Source: Candidatus Omnitrophica bacterium UBA1562 (GTDB taxonomy: Bacteria; Omnitrophota; Gorgyraeia; Gygaellales; Profunditerraquicolaceae). Taken from it: a DNA stretch of 12,830 nt. Numbering within the stretch: the stretch's first letter is position 1; each line of letters starts with the position of its first letter. The notes below the pieces were generated by a model, which saw only the letters and a program-made list of their open reading frames with translations, had not been told where the DNA came from and made no database searches. This document shows, in pieces, positions 1 through 6,164 of the stretch. Both the position numbers and the translations under genes were made by a program. The DNA lies in contig DCOU01000069.1 of assembly GCA_002322525.1 (NCBI GenBank), forward strand, positions 1 to 12,830, in the 5' to 3' direction.

Positions 1-1077
1 TTTTAAGGACTCAAGGGAATTTTTAGCTTCTTGATATTCTTTTTCTTTTTGCAAAAACTTTTCCTCTATTGTTTTGCGCAGCCCCTCTTCCTGTTCTAAG
101 AGTTTGGCTTCTTTTTGTAACTTTAACTTGAGTTGTTCAAATTCTTTTTCTTGTGTTAATGACGCATTTTCTATTGTTTTGCGAATAAGCTCTTCGTGTT
201 CCAGAAGTTTATTTTTTTCTTCTAATCCAGTTTTAAGCTTTGTAATCTCCTGAGTGGCAAGATTTTTATCTAAAATTAATCTATACCTGCGCCAAAATAA
301 CCAGGATAAAAGCCCTGATCCAGAAATTAAGGCTAAGCCTATAAGCCAGAGGGCGATGGTGCGGCTTCCGATAGCCGCAGCCATAAACCAAAATGCTGCG
401 CTAATCATACCTTTTCTCCTAGGTTTAGGGGATTCCGTTACCACCTTGGGGGTTTCTAATGGCAGGTTGCTTGCCGATACTTTTGTAAGAGCGGCACCCA
501 TAGCTTCTAATCTTTTAATTATTACCTCTTTGGTTTCATTCTTTGTGAACACCTCCTTGCCTTCTTCAGGGAATACAGAAATTTCTTGAGGAGTTTGAAT
601 ATCTAATATAACAGTATCTGCCTCCTGCCAAATTCTGTAAGGCACTTTTTGAGTAAGTTCAAAGGTTAATGATTTAAGCGGCCTATTTTCGCCTTCTTCA
701 AAATACTCGCTGGTGACCCTTCTTACTGCGCCTTGATCCACAATAACTTCATTATCTATTTTACTTACGATATTCCTGGTTTGAAATTCAATTACCAACC
801 TTGGCGGTGCCTCAAACCAATAAGATTTAAATTCAGCTGGGCCTGAGGTTGAAATTATTATTCTTGTCCCTTCTTTAACTTTTTCGGTTATGGTTAAATT
901 TCCAATTTTTTCTGTTAAATTCTGCGCTATTGACGAGGCAGTAAAAACTAATACAAATACTGAAACTGCCAAGAAAAAACAAGAAAATCGCTCCGCGATA
1001 ACTTCAATACGATTTTCAGTAGTTAGGAAAGTTTTATACTTTCCTACACTATTAAACACTTGTATTAGTTTTAACAT
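1..1077 (-). CDS. AMIN-domain, membrane-anchored coiled-coil protein (3' end outside window)
   Basis: The frame is open from the ATG at 1077 to the window edge, giving 359 residues. It has an N-terminal extension encoded by hairpin sequence (about 11-32), a signal-like hydrophobic segment (FFLAVSVFVLVFTASSIAQ, 34-52), an AMIN domain (about 56-162: IGNLTITEKVKEGTRIIIST, FEAPPRLVIEFQ, DQGAVRRVTSEYF, SLTFELTQKVPYRIWQEADT), a membrane segment (about 226-262) and a Glu/Lys/Leu-rich coiled coil with a 35-residue repeat. AMIN domains bind peptidoglycan or secretion and pilus machinery in the periplasm, so this is an envelope protein. GAGG lies six bases before the ATG, and the gap to the preceding gene is eight bases. 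Part of the membrane segment (FMAAAIGSRTIALWL) is encoded by a palindromic repeat. Confidence 0.88.
   Translation of the reverse strand, partial: MLKLIQVFNSVGKYKTFLTTENRIEVIAERFSCFFLAVSVFVLVFTASSIAQNLTEKIGNLTITEKVKEGTRIIISTSGPAEFKSYWFEAPPRLVIEFQTRNIVSKIDNEVIVDQGAVRRVTSEYFEEGENRPLKSLTFELTQKVPYRIWQEADTVILDIQTPQEISVFPEEGKEVFTKNETKEVIIKRLEAMGAALTKVSASNLPLETPKVVTESPKPRRKGMISAAFWFMAAAIGSRTIALWLIGLALISGSGLLSWLFWRRYRLILDKNLATQEITKLKTGLEEKNKLLEHEELIRKTIENASLTQEKEFEQLKLKLQKEAKLLEQEEGLRKTIEEKFLQKEKEYQEAKNSLESLK
37..246 (-). repeat. Two tandem 105-bp units encoding a 35-residue coiled-coil repeat
   Basis: The plus-strand string TCTATTGTTTTGCG occurs at 65-78 and again at 170-183, exactly 105 bases apart. 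On the minus strand the two units encode KLLEHEELIRKTIE and KLLEQEEGLRKTIE in matching places. Thirty-five residues are five heptads, so duplication keeps the coiled-coil register. The array may continue past the window edge. Confidence 0.7.
343..387 (+). repeat. 45-bp palindromic repeat, copy 2, inside the AMIN gene
   Basis: This copy is inverted relative to 1825-1869, with 39 of 45 positions identical. Its stem is ATGGTGCGGCT against AGCCGCAGCCAT with the same bulged G. Four of the six differences are two GC/TT and GC/AA pairs that keep the stem intact. In the AMIN gene it encodes FMAAAIGSRTIALWL in the membrane segment. Confidence 0.85.
983..1046. repeat. Hairpin-rich segment at the 5' end of the AMIN gene
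   Basis: TAGGAAAGT (1024-1032) and ACTTTCCTA (1038-1046) form a perfect 9-bp hairpin with a five-base loop. Beside it, ATCGC (987-991) and GCGAT (995-999) form a small hairpin nested within GAAAATCG (983-990) and CGATTTTC (1010-1017). The whole segment is translated as residues 11-32, just before the signal-like helix, and looks like an inserted palindromic element. Confidence 0.65.
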
Positions 1078-1085
1078 TATAAACC

Positions 1086-1793
1086 TCAGAGTCTTTTCAC
1101 TGTATCATTTTCTTTAAACTCAGTATTCTGCCAATCAGACAGGATAACCGCCGCAGAACTCTTTTCCTCTATTTTTTCTACTTGCGCCTTGCCGATAAAT
1201 TGATTATCACGGTAGACTGATAAGACATCACCTAACTTTAAATTATTGTCATTTCCCAAATCGACTACAATAAAACCATGCTCTCTATCCAAACTTAAAA
1301 CCTTCCCTGTTAATTCTTGCGTACTTTTGACAACAATCTTTTCGAGTTCAATATTCTTGGGTAAAGCAGCAGTTAATTCTTCAACCTTTGCCTCTAAACC
1401 TATTTTTTCCTTAGTAACCAATACCAACTGCGCCTCTACGTCTCTTCTGGCAGTTACTTCTCTTTCAAGCTTATCTAAAGTAAGGCTTATCTGCTCATCT
1501 TTTGCTGATATTTCTTTTTTTGCTACTGTAAGATTATTTTCGACTACCTTTTTCGCCTCGATAGTCTTGCTTAATTCTTTTTCCGTATATATCCTCAGGG
1601 ATTTTTCCTTTTCTTTAAGCGTATAAAGAACTGTAGACAATATTAACAAAATAATAATGCTTGACCAGAAAACTTTTGGCCTGGCTAAAGACTGCAGTTT
1701 TGTCCCAAACCTTTTTACAATATCCCGCCCCTTTACGACACCGGCAGAAACATTTTTCAAAAAAGGTTCGAGATTTATTTTTACCATTCCCAT
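1086..1793 (-). CDS. Inner-membrane coiled-coil protein with C-terminal beta domain
   Basis: The 235-residue protein has a short cytoplasmic part, one membrane segment (about 41-59, VFWSSIIILLILSTVLYTL), a long coiled coil (about 60-142, rich in Lys and Glu) and a C-terminal beta domain (about 160-235: LTGKVLSLDREHGFIVVDLG, LKLGDVLSVYRDNQFIGKAQVEKIEEKSSAAVIL). That last domain resembles small barrel domains in envelope proteins of Omnitrophota-like genomes; this is from memory. I start it at the ATG at 1793, six bases after AGGGGG; an ATG at 1877 would add 28 residues encoded by the palindromic repeat. The gene follows the unknown protein by 16 bases and precedes the AMIN gene by eight, so it is in the same transcript unless a promoter is hidden. 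A periplasm-facing scaffold role is inferred; a link to vesicles is not shown. Confidence 0.85.
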   Translation of the reverse strand: MGMVKINLEPFLKNVSAGVVKGRDIVKRFGTKLQSLARPKVFWSSIIILLILSTVLYTLKEKEKSLRIYTEKELSKTIEAKKVVENNLTVAKKEISAKDEQISLTLDKLEREVTARRDVEAQLVLVTKEKIGLEAKVEELTAALPKNIELEKIVVKSTQELTGKVLSLDREHGFIVVDLGNDNNLKLGDVLSVYRDNQFIGKAQVEKIEEKSSAAVILSDWQNTEFKENDTVKRL

Positions 1794-1809
1794 ATAACAC
1801 CCCCTTTTT

Positions 1810-2538
1810 TTATTTGGCCTCCACTTTATGGCTTTGGCTACCGGAAGCCAAACCATTGCCCTCTGGCTTAGAAACAAGGTACCTGCCTAACTCTTCAAAC
1901 CGTTTTCTGTGCTTATCGTGGAATGGAAGCAACCTATAATATTCGCTTATCTTCTCTATATCCTTTATCTCTTTAATCTGAATATCCTTAGGCAGCCATT
2001 TTTTTACATTGTGAAAAGCGCCTATAAAGAGAACTCCCTTTTCTCCATCATGCAAGGTCTCATTGATTCTCTGGGCAATAAATTTATCTCTTTTCTTTAA
2101 AAGCTTGTTTTTGATGAATTTATATTTTATAAAGGCAACTAATTTTCTGGTAGTTGACTTGGCCTGAGTTATGGTAAGTAGCCTATCCCGTTCTTCTTTA
2201 ACCAGCTTAAAATCTTCTGTCTTAACTAAAAAGGCTCCTCTATTAAGGAGCCTTGCGATTAATTCGTAATTTTTGCTTCCTGACTTTACCACATCCTCAA
2301 CTATCTTTCTTCCTATTTCGCCCTCGGCTACCATCCCATCCTGGTATATCTTCGCCCCAGATACATCTACAGAATCAAAATAATGCAATACAACATCCCA
2401 GAATCTATCTACCCTCTCTCTGTGTTTTTCCCAAAAATCTTCGCCTAAATCAACGATACCGCGCTTCGCTACATCCTTTGCCAAAGAGCCGAGGTCAGTA
2501 CTCGTATGAATAACTGGGACGTAAATTAGTGTTCTCAT
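1810..2538 (-). CDS. Conserved-looking protein of unknown function downstream of gvpO
   Basis: I do not recognise this 242-residue soluble protein. It starts MRTLIYVPVIHTSTDLGSL, a hydrophobic strand with His, and has an aromatic-rich helix (VDRFWDVVLHYFD), an acidic turn (KIYQDGMVAEGE), a basic middle (KYKFIKNKLLKKRDKF) and, near residue 170, GVLFIGAFHNVKKWLP, which looks like the core strand and turn of a nucleotide- or metal-binding fold; a distant similarity to TraB-type proteins is possible but weak. It lies three bases after the GvpO-like gene, with no clear SD, so it is probably translated by coupling. The last 20 or so residues are encoded by a palindromic repeat (1825-1869), so the original C-terminus was likely different. 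Confidence 0.8.
   Translation of the reverse strand: MRTLIYVPVIHTSTDLGSLAKDVAKRGIVDLGEDFWEKHRERVDRFWDVVLHYFDSVDVSGAKIYQDGMVAEGEIGRKIVEDVVKSGSKNYELIARLLNRGAFLVKTEDFKLVKEERDRLLTITQAKSTTRKLVAFIKYKFIKNKLLKKRDKFIAQRINETLHDGEKGVLFIGAFHNVKKWLPKDIQIKEIKDIEKISEYYRLLPFHDKHRKRFEELGRYLVSKPEGNGLASGSQSHKVEAK
1825..1869 (-). repeat. 45-bp palindromic repeat, copy 1, at the 3' end of the unknown 242-residue gene
   Basis: Read on the minus strand, this 45-bp element agrees at 39 positions with the plus strand of 343-387. It contains an 11-bp stem, ATGGTTTGGCT against AGCCAAAGCCAT with one bulged G, and the loop TCCGGT. It encodes KPEGNGLASGSQSHK at the C-terminus of the host protein. Confidence 0.85.
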
Positions 2539-2541
2539 TAT

Positions 2542-2814
2542 TTATTCTTTTTGAATCTCACAACGCTTCCTCATCCTTATTCTCTCATAACCGAGAAGGT
2601 TTCCAGAAGCATCAACTCGGACATCATAAATTCCAAGGAGATCAAGATTAGCTGCTTCAGAAGGCTTTTCAGTTATTTCAACAGTAATGTGCCATATATC
2701 CGCTTCTTTGTCTATTCCTATCGCAGTGGGAGAACTAAATCCGGTAAGTTGAACCAACCCCGCCTTAGCAATTTCCACAATATCTTTAATTTCCATTTTC
2801 TGCTCTTTATGCAC
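2542..2814 (-). CDS. gvpO: Second GvpO-like protein
   Basis: The protein of up to 90 residues has the GvpO layout: an N-terminal helix (DIVEIAKAGLVQLTG), EADIWHITVEITEKPS, a strand pair (LLGIYDVRVDASGNLLGYERI) and a basic end (RMRKRCE). It is divergent from the GvpO at 4775-5035, sharing mainly the fold pattern, and is closer in style to bacterial GvpO with the GIYDVRVD-GNL-YER motif. The frame can start at GTG 2814 (AGGAGA about ten bases upstream, overlapping gvpJ by eight bases) or at ATG 2796, giving 84 residues. I kept the GTG because it has the better ribosome site. Having two GvpO types in one operon is unusual. Confidence 0.85.
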   Translation of the reverse strand: MHKEQKMEIKDIVEIAKAGLVQLTGFSSPTAIGIDKEADIWHITVEITEKPSEAANLDLLGIYDVRVDASGNLLGYERIRMRKRCEIQKE

Positions 2815-3112
2815 TTTTAATCTTCTCCTCTAATTTTCCTAATCTCTTTTTCAGTTCTGTGTTTTCTTTTTCTATCTCAGCTTCTTTTGCTTTTGAAGAA
2901 AGAAAACTATCAGTTTGCCACCAATTTATGCCCATCTCCATTGCCTTATCCACTGAGGCAACCAATAGTCTTATCTTGATAGTTAAAAGCTCAATATCAG
3001 CAATCTTAATCTGGATATCTCCTGCAATTACAATTCCCTTATCCAATACCCTCTCTAAAATCTCAGCAAGATTAGTAGCATTTGTAGGATGCATCATTTT
3101 TGCTTCAGTCAT
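2807..3112 (-). CDS. gvpJ: GvpJ-type gas vesicle protein (GvpA family)
   Basis: The 101-residue protein has the GvpA-family helix-strand-strand-helix core at about residues 14-60: LAEILERVLDKGIVIAGD, QIKIADIELLTIKIRLLVASVDKAMEM, then GINWW at 61-65, typical of GvpJ rather than the main shell protein GvpA. A charged coiled-coil tail follows (about 73-100, KAKEAEIEKENTELKKRLGKLEEK). GvpJ is a minor component thought to shape the ends of the vesicle or to help nucleation. GGGGAGG lies eight bases before the ATG, a strong ribosome site. The gene overlaps the start of the following GvpO-like gene if that gene uses GTG. Confidence 0.93.
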   Translation of the reverse strand: MTEAKMMHPTNATNLAEILERVLDKGIVIAGDIQIKIADIELLTIKIRLLVASVDKAMEMGINWWQTDSFLSSKAKEAEIEKENTELKKRLGKLEEKIKSA

Positions 3113-3132
3113 TTTTTATTCCTCCCCTTTTA

Positions 3133-3399
3133 TTACGCCAATTCTTTAGCTTTTATAATCAAACCTACTGTTTTTTTACGTAAATTCGCGATGAAATGGC
3201 AATTCTTGCAATCTAAACCTTTGTCATCATAATCCGGACAATTAAGAAAGACCTCTACTTCTTTATGCAAATCCTCAGCAAATCTTGCTTTCTCCAGCAC
3301 TCCTTTTGCCTGATTGATTTTATCTGTAATATCCTTTATTACTAATTCCTGCTTCTGAAATGTCTTGCAATTTATTTTTGATTTATTCTTTTCCATCAC
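3133..3399 (-). CDS. Small Cys-containing protein of unknown function in the gvp operon
   Basis: I do not recognise this 88-residue protein. A basic Lys-rich N-terminus with Cys11 leads into a helical segment (VIKDITDKINQAKGVLEKAR), then a cluster with Cys54, Cys64 and Cys67-His68 in the pattern C-x9-C-x2-CH, and a closing helix LRKKTVGLIIKAKELA. The four cysteines and the histidine could bind one zinc. The gene is tightly coupled to the GvpK fusion: the upstream TGA overlaps its start. Either GTG at 3399 or ATG at 3396 may be used; AGGG lies eight bases before the GTG. It is placed between the GvpK fusion and gvpJ, so a role in vesicle assembly or nucleation is likely but unproven. Confidence 0.8.
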   Translation of the reverse strand: MMEKNKSKINCKTFQKQELVIKDITDKINQAKGVLEKARFAEDLHKEVEVFLNCPDYDDKGLDCKNCHFIANLRKKTVGLIIKAKELA

Positions 3400-3944
3400 A
3401 TTAGATTCCCTAAGGGTCCTAAATCTAAATTCAAATCTTCATCTTTAATTCCAAAGATAGCCTGAACCTCCTGTATCTTTTTCTTTACTGCTTTAAGACT
3501 TAAGCCCAATTTTTGAACTTCTGCTTGTGAAAGACTTCCTCTTTTTACCCTTCTAAATGCCTCTTTCTCCATAAGTTTTCTTATCAATTCAAGTAAGGTT
3601 AATACCAATTGCGCCAACCCCTGTTCTGTTTTTTTAGGGCTTCCTAAATCAATAAGTTTGGGTATATTCTCTTCTGCCTTTTTTATCTCTCTTTGTAGTT
3701 TTTGTATATAGGCTATATCATCAGGAGTAAACTCTCTATCAGGGTTGCTAAAACTTTTTCCGGATAGCTCTTCTGCTTTTGAAACTGATGTCAAAATAAG
3801 CCTTAAACCTAAATAAACCAAATCAACATCAGCTACCCTTATCATTATATCTCCATTAATAACCACACCTTTTTCTAAGACCTTATCTAAAGCATCTACT
3901 AATGTTACATTATCATTTTTATTAGCAGTTAATAAATCAGCCAT
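3396..3944 (-). CDS. gvpK: Fusion of a GvpA-family (GvpS/M-like) domain with GvpK
   Basis: The 182-residue protein has two parts. Residues about 14-58 form a GvpA-family core of S/M type (LVDALDKVLEKGVVINGD, then MIRVADVDLVYLGLRLILTSVSKAE). After a charged linker (about 59-90), residues about 93-182 match GvpK: IPKLIDLGSPKK, LAQLVLTLLELIRKLMEKEAF, RRVKRGSLSQAEVQKLG and the diagnostic end DEDLNLDLGPLGNLM. The frame is uninterrupted and the SD GGGGAAGG lies five bases before the ATG, so this is one protein. In actinobacterial clusters gvpS and gvpK are neighbours, which makes the fusion easy to explain. It suggests that the S-type shell-like domain and GvpK act at the same place, perhaps at the nucleating vesicle tip. 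The stop overlaps the next gene. Confidence 0.93.
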   Translation of the reverse strand: MADLLTANKNDNVTLVDALDKVLEKGVVINGDIMIRVADVDLVYLGLRLILTSVSKAEELSGKSFSNPDREFTPDDIAYIQKLQREIKKAEENIPKLIDLGSPKKTEQGLAQLVLTLLELIRKLMEKEAFRRVKRGSLSQAEVQKLGLSLKAVKKKIQEVQAIFGIKDEDLNLDLGPLGNLM

Positions 3945-3962
3945 AATGACCTTCCCCTTTTT

Positions 3963-4772
3963 TTAATACACACTAAAATTATAAGCAGGCCAAGGACCAC
4001 TATATTCAAGATAGAATCCCTTAGTATTTATACCTCGATCTAATGCTCCAACTCCTTTTTTAAAATCCTCTATCCTATCTTCCGAGATTAAACAGCTAAC
4101 ATTTAGAACCATTGGCTTTTCTTTTCCCGTTAATTCTTTCTCTAAGAGTTTACCTTTGACTAAATCAAAAGAGAAATCTTTTAATCTCTCAAATATATCT
4201 TCAGCAAAATTGTTTAACTCTTTATTTATCTCTTTAGCGATAATTTCTTTTAACTCCTCCTCCATAAAGAAAGCCAAACCTTCGGGTAAAGAAGCTATTT
4301 CTTTCTCCTTTTCCTTTATCGTTTCGTTTTTCTCTTTTATTAACTTCTCGAATGTTTCTTTATCTTTTAGATATATCTTTATACTCCATTCCTGCTTTCC
4401 TTTTAAATTCTCTAAGACACTTTTGATTTTAGGATAATCTTTGCTTAATTCTTCTTCTAAACTCTTTTCATCTTTAAAAATTATCCCAAATCTCATCGGA
4501 ATTAAACTCGATATCTTATCTTCTTTTCTCATCGCTTCCTCAATCACATTTTCATGGATAACTGCCTTTTCTCTAATCCATAAAGGGTCTTCCTGCGCTT
4601 TCTTTTGTACCTCCTCAGACCTAAACTCATCTAAAGAAACCTCACTTATAACTGCCTCTAACTCACGGTAAGGGAAGATAAAGACTTTCCCCCTTCCGTC
4701 AATACCTTTTGTAGCGAAAGAGGGGGCTGATTCAGTTTTTTCTCTAATACAGTAAAGATATAATCCTTCCAT
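3963..4772 (-). CDS. gvpF: GvpF/L-family gas vesicle protein, paralog 4 (divergent)
   Basis: The 269-residue protein begins with GLYLYCI and carries IFPYRELEAVISEV, WIREKAVIHENVIEEAM, the hallmark SLIPMRFGIIF, a helical middle with a long Lys/Glu stretch (KEKNETIKEKEKEI), MVLNVSCLISEDRIEDFKKG and the closing LEYSGPWPAYNFSVY. It is clearly less similar to the three other copies than they are to each other, and lacks the GIGGRGDE box except for GIDGRG. It lies on the far side of gvpG and gvpO from them, so it may be the functional F against L, or the reverse. The ATG follows GAGG and lies two bases after the gvpO stop. No repeat insertions are visible. Confidence 0.94.
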   Translation of the reverse strand: MEGLYLYCIREKTESAPSFATKGIDGRGKVFIFPYRELEAVISEVSLDEFRSEEVQKKAQEDPLWIREKAVIHENVIEEAMRKEDKISSLIPMRFGIIFKDEKSLEEELSKDYPKIKSVLENLKGKQEWSIKIYLKDKETFEKLIKEKNETIKEKEKEIASLPEGLAFFMEEELKEIIAKEINKELNNFAEDIFERLKDFSFDLVKGKLLEKELTGKEKPMVLNVSCLISEDRIEDFKKGVGALDRGINTKGFYLEYSGPWPAYNFSVY

Positions 4773-4774
4773 CC

Positions 4775-5035
4775 TTATTCCTCTTTTTCTGAACCTTTAC
4801 GTCTATAAGATTCGACTTCTAAACTATCATTCAATTTAACCTCATAGAAATTCCTATCCTGCACTCTGGTGGGTAACCCAAGAGCTTTTATAAAAGAACT
4901 TTCTTCATAAACCTCTGCCTCAGTTTCCCATCCTTCATCAGCCTTGGTCACCTTAGTAACCTTTGCGTCTTTTACATTAAGCGTCTGCTTTAAAAACTCT
5001 GCCACTGCTTTTCCAACTTCGATTACATTAGCCAT
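4775..5035 (-). CDS. gvpO: Gas vesicle protein GvpO
   Basis: The 86-residue protein matches GvpO: an N-terminal helix (KAVAEFLKQTLN), then EGWETEAEVYEESS, the GLPTRVQDRNFYEVKLN strand region and a closing SYRRKGSE. I choose the ATG at 5035 because GGGAGGGG lies five bases upstream; a TTG at 5050 would add five residues made of the SD itself. GvpO is an accessory protein found in actinobacterial, haloarchaeal and other clusters, required for normal vesicle formation in haloarchaea. Two bases separate its stop from the next GvpF/L start. A second, more divergent GvpO-like protein occurs at 2542-2814. Confidence 0.92.
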   Translation of the reverse strand: MANVIEVGKAVAEFLKQTLNVKDAKVTKVTKADEGWETEAEVYEESSFIKALGLPTRVQDRNFYEVKLNDSLEVESYRRKGSEKEE

Positions 5036-5047
5036 ATTCACCCCTCC

Positions 5048-5109
5048 CAAATTTGCAAAGCAAATTTGATCCCGAGCCGCCCTTTTTATTGCTATTGTGT
5101 GGCGAGGGA
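5048..5109. repeat. Intergenic palindromic repeat, copy A, spanning the gvpG stop and the gvpO ribosome site
   Basis: CAAATTTG (5048-5055) and CAAATTTG (5061-5068) form a hairpin, followed by ATCCCGAGCCGCC (5069-5081) and, after a T-rich loop, GGCGAGGGA (5101-5109). The layout and much of the sequence match 8122-8182. On the minus strand it leads straight into GGGAGGGG, the SD of gvpO, and its other end supplies the gvpG stop codon. Confidence 0.8.
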
Positions 5110-5340
5110 CTCCTCTTTTGCTTTTCTAATAGCTTCTAACCGCTCTAAGAGTTCTTTTTCTTGCTTATTATATTCATCCTCGCTTATTTCATCCATCTCA
5201 AAACGAAGCTGCAATTGCATAAGTTTTTCTTTTATCAGCCCTTCATCGGAAAATTCCTTTTCTGTTATTTCGTTGATCTTTTTTCCCAACCAAATCACAA
5301 GATTCAATGGCGAAAGAAATATGTCATCAATTAAAAACAT
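5092..5340 (-). CDS. gvpG: Gas vesicle protein GvpG
   Basis: The 82-residue protein has the GvpG pattern: a hydrophobic start with LSPLNLVIWLGKKI (residues 9-22), then a charged helical segment including the conserved LRFEMDEISEDEYNKQEKEL stretch. GvpG usually sits between gvpF and gvpL genes, as here. It is a small accessory assembly protein thought to bind other Gvp proteins. The ATG comes two bases after the stop of the preceding GvpF/L gene, with AGGGA overlapping that gene's end. The last five residues (SLATQ) and the TAG stop are written in the palindromic repeat at 5048-5109, so the natural C-terminus may have been altered by insertion of the repeat. Confidence 0.93.
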   Translation of the reverse strand: MFLIDDIFLSPLNLVIWLGKKINEITEKEFSDEGLIKEKLMQLQLRFEMDEISEDEYNKQEKELLERLEAIRKAKEESLATQ

Positions 5341-5342
5341 CT

Positions 5343-6164
5343 TTAATAATTCCCTGCTTCAATTACCAGATTAACAAAATTAAACGGAGGTAACGTGCCT
5401 ACATATTTAAATTTTGCTTTATCGCCATATTTTGCATCAAGCTCTTGAATCTTTTGGTCAAACTCTATTTCTCTGCTATTTTCTACCAAAAAGGCGGCGT
5501 TCATAATCATCATTTCACCATATGTATTGTTAGTTTTGGTCTCTACAACCAAAGGAGATAAATTGTTTAAAATATCCTCTTTACAAATTCCCTTTTCTCT
5601 CTCTAAAGCTGTTTCAACCATCTTTCCTATCTCCATGCGTTCGTAATAAGTCTTTTCAAGAGGCAATCCCTGAAGCTTCTCTTTTAATGCCTTTATATCT
5701 TTATAATTCCTGAGGATATTATTATAAATATCTTCTTTAAAGATCACTTTTAAACCGAGCTCAATTTTACCTTCCATATTTTTGAGTAAATTCAAAAATT
5801 TATCATAGTCTTTTTCTAATATCCTTTTTACCTTTTCTTCATCCGCGGCGATTGTGGCAAACCTCACCGGTAGGACCGTAAAAGCCTTCATCACTTCTTC
5901 AATAGCGCGTTCATGAGGAATTAGATTTTCTCTGGCAATTGAATATTTCTTAATAGGTGAATTGCTTACTACTGCGGCAAGATCATTAAAACATATGGTA
6001 TATAATTCATCGCCTCTCCCCCCAATCCCTAATGGGCCAAAGGTTTGAGGCTGATTTACCCCGTTAGACACCCCGTTTACAGCAGCACCTGCACTATAGG
6101 GTCTAACAGGGTTTGACTTTATTATACAGTATATATATTTACCTTCTTTTATCGCTACTTCCAT
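5343..6164 (-). CDS. gvpL: GvpF/L-family gas vesicle protein, paralog 3, with N-terminal loop insertion
   Basis: The 273-residue protein starts with KEGKYIYCIIK, then has an insertion of about 20 residues encoded by an inverted repeat, and resumes with FGPLGIGGRGDELYTI. The rest follows the family: HERAIEEVMKAF, VLPVRFATIAA, LLKNMEGKIELGLKVIF, RMEIGKMV, MIMNAAFLVENSREIEFD and FKYVGTLPPFNFVNLVIEAG. It is the closest relative of the paralog immediately upstream; its ATG directly follows that gene's TAA, with GGGAG six bases before. Two bases separate its own stop from gvpG. The inserted loop is low in hydrophobic residues and probably tolerated. It is likely a GvpA-binding assembly protein; F against L cannot be assigned without a tree. 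Confidence 0.95.
   Translation of the reverse strand: MEVAIKEGKYIYCIIKSNPVRPYSAGAAVNGVSNGVNQPQTFGPLGIGGRGDELYTICFNDLAAVVSNSPIKKYSIARENLIPHERAIEEVMKAFTVLPVRFATIAADEEKVKRILEKDYDKFLNLLKNMEGKIELGLKVIFKEDIYNNILRNYKDIKALKEKLQGLPLEKTYYERMEIGKMVETALEREKGICKEDILNNLSPLVVETKTNNTYGEMMIMNAAFLVENSREIEFDQKIQELDAKYGDKAKFKYVGTLPPFNFVNLVIEAGNY
6058..6112. repeat. Inverted-repeat insertion translated inside GvpF/L paralog 3
   Basis: ACCCCGTTAGACACCCC (6058-6074) and GGGTCTAACAGGGT (6099-6112) are near-perfect inverse copies of each other, differing by one base and one extra A, with about 24 bases between. The segment is in frame and encodes roughly residues 18-36, Pro/Gly/Ala/Asn-rich residues (NPVRPYSAGAAVNGVSNG) that have no counterpart in the neighbouring paralog at 6165-6935. 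It is a different family from the 20-bp elements. Confidence 0.7.

Noticed and set aside
254..589. Plus-strand reading frame of 111 codons
   Set aside because: It lies opposite the AMIN gene, has no ribosome site, and its protein shows no domain; it is the complement of a better-supported coding frame.
1794..1877. N-terminal extension of the TM/coiled-coil gene starting at 1877
   Set aside because: These 28 codons are palindromic repeat and overlap the end of the upstream gene; the ATG at 1793 has a good SD (AGGGGG, six bases).
2807..3112. Major shell protein GvpA
   Set aside because: The GINWW box, IAGDI segment and charged coiled-coil tail fit GvpJ; the main shell protein is shorter and lacks these.
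5048..5068. AT-rich hairpin considered as an intrinsic terminator after gvpG
   Set aside because: The stem is AT-only apart from its end pairs and no T-run follows on the minus strand; instead an SD and the gvpO start follow immediately. The same holds for 8122-8144.
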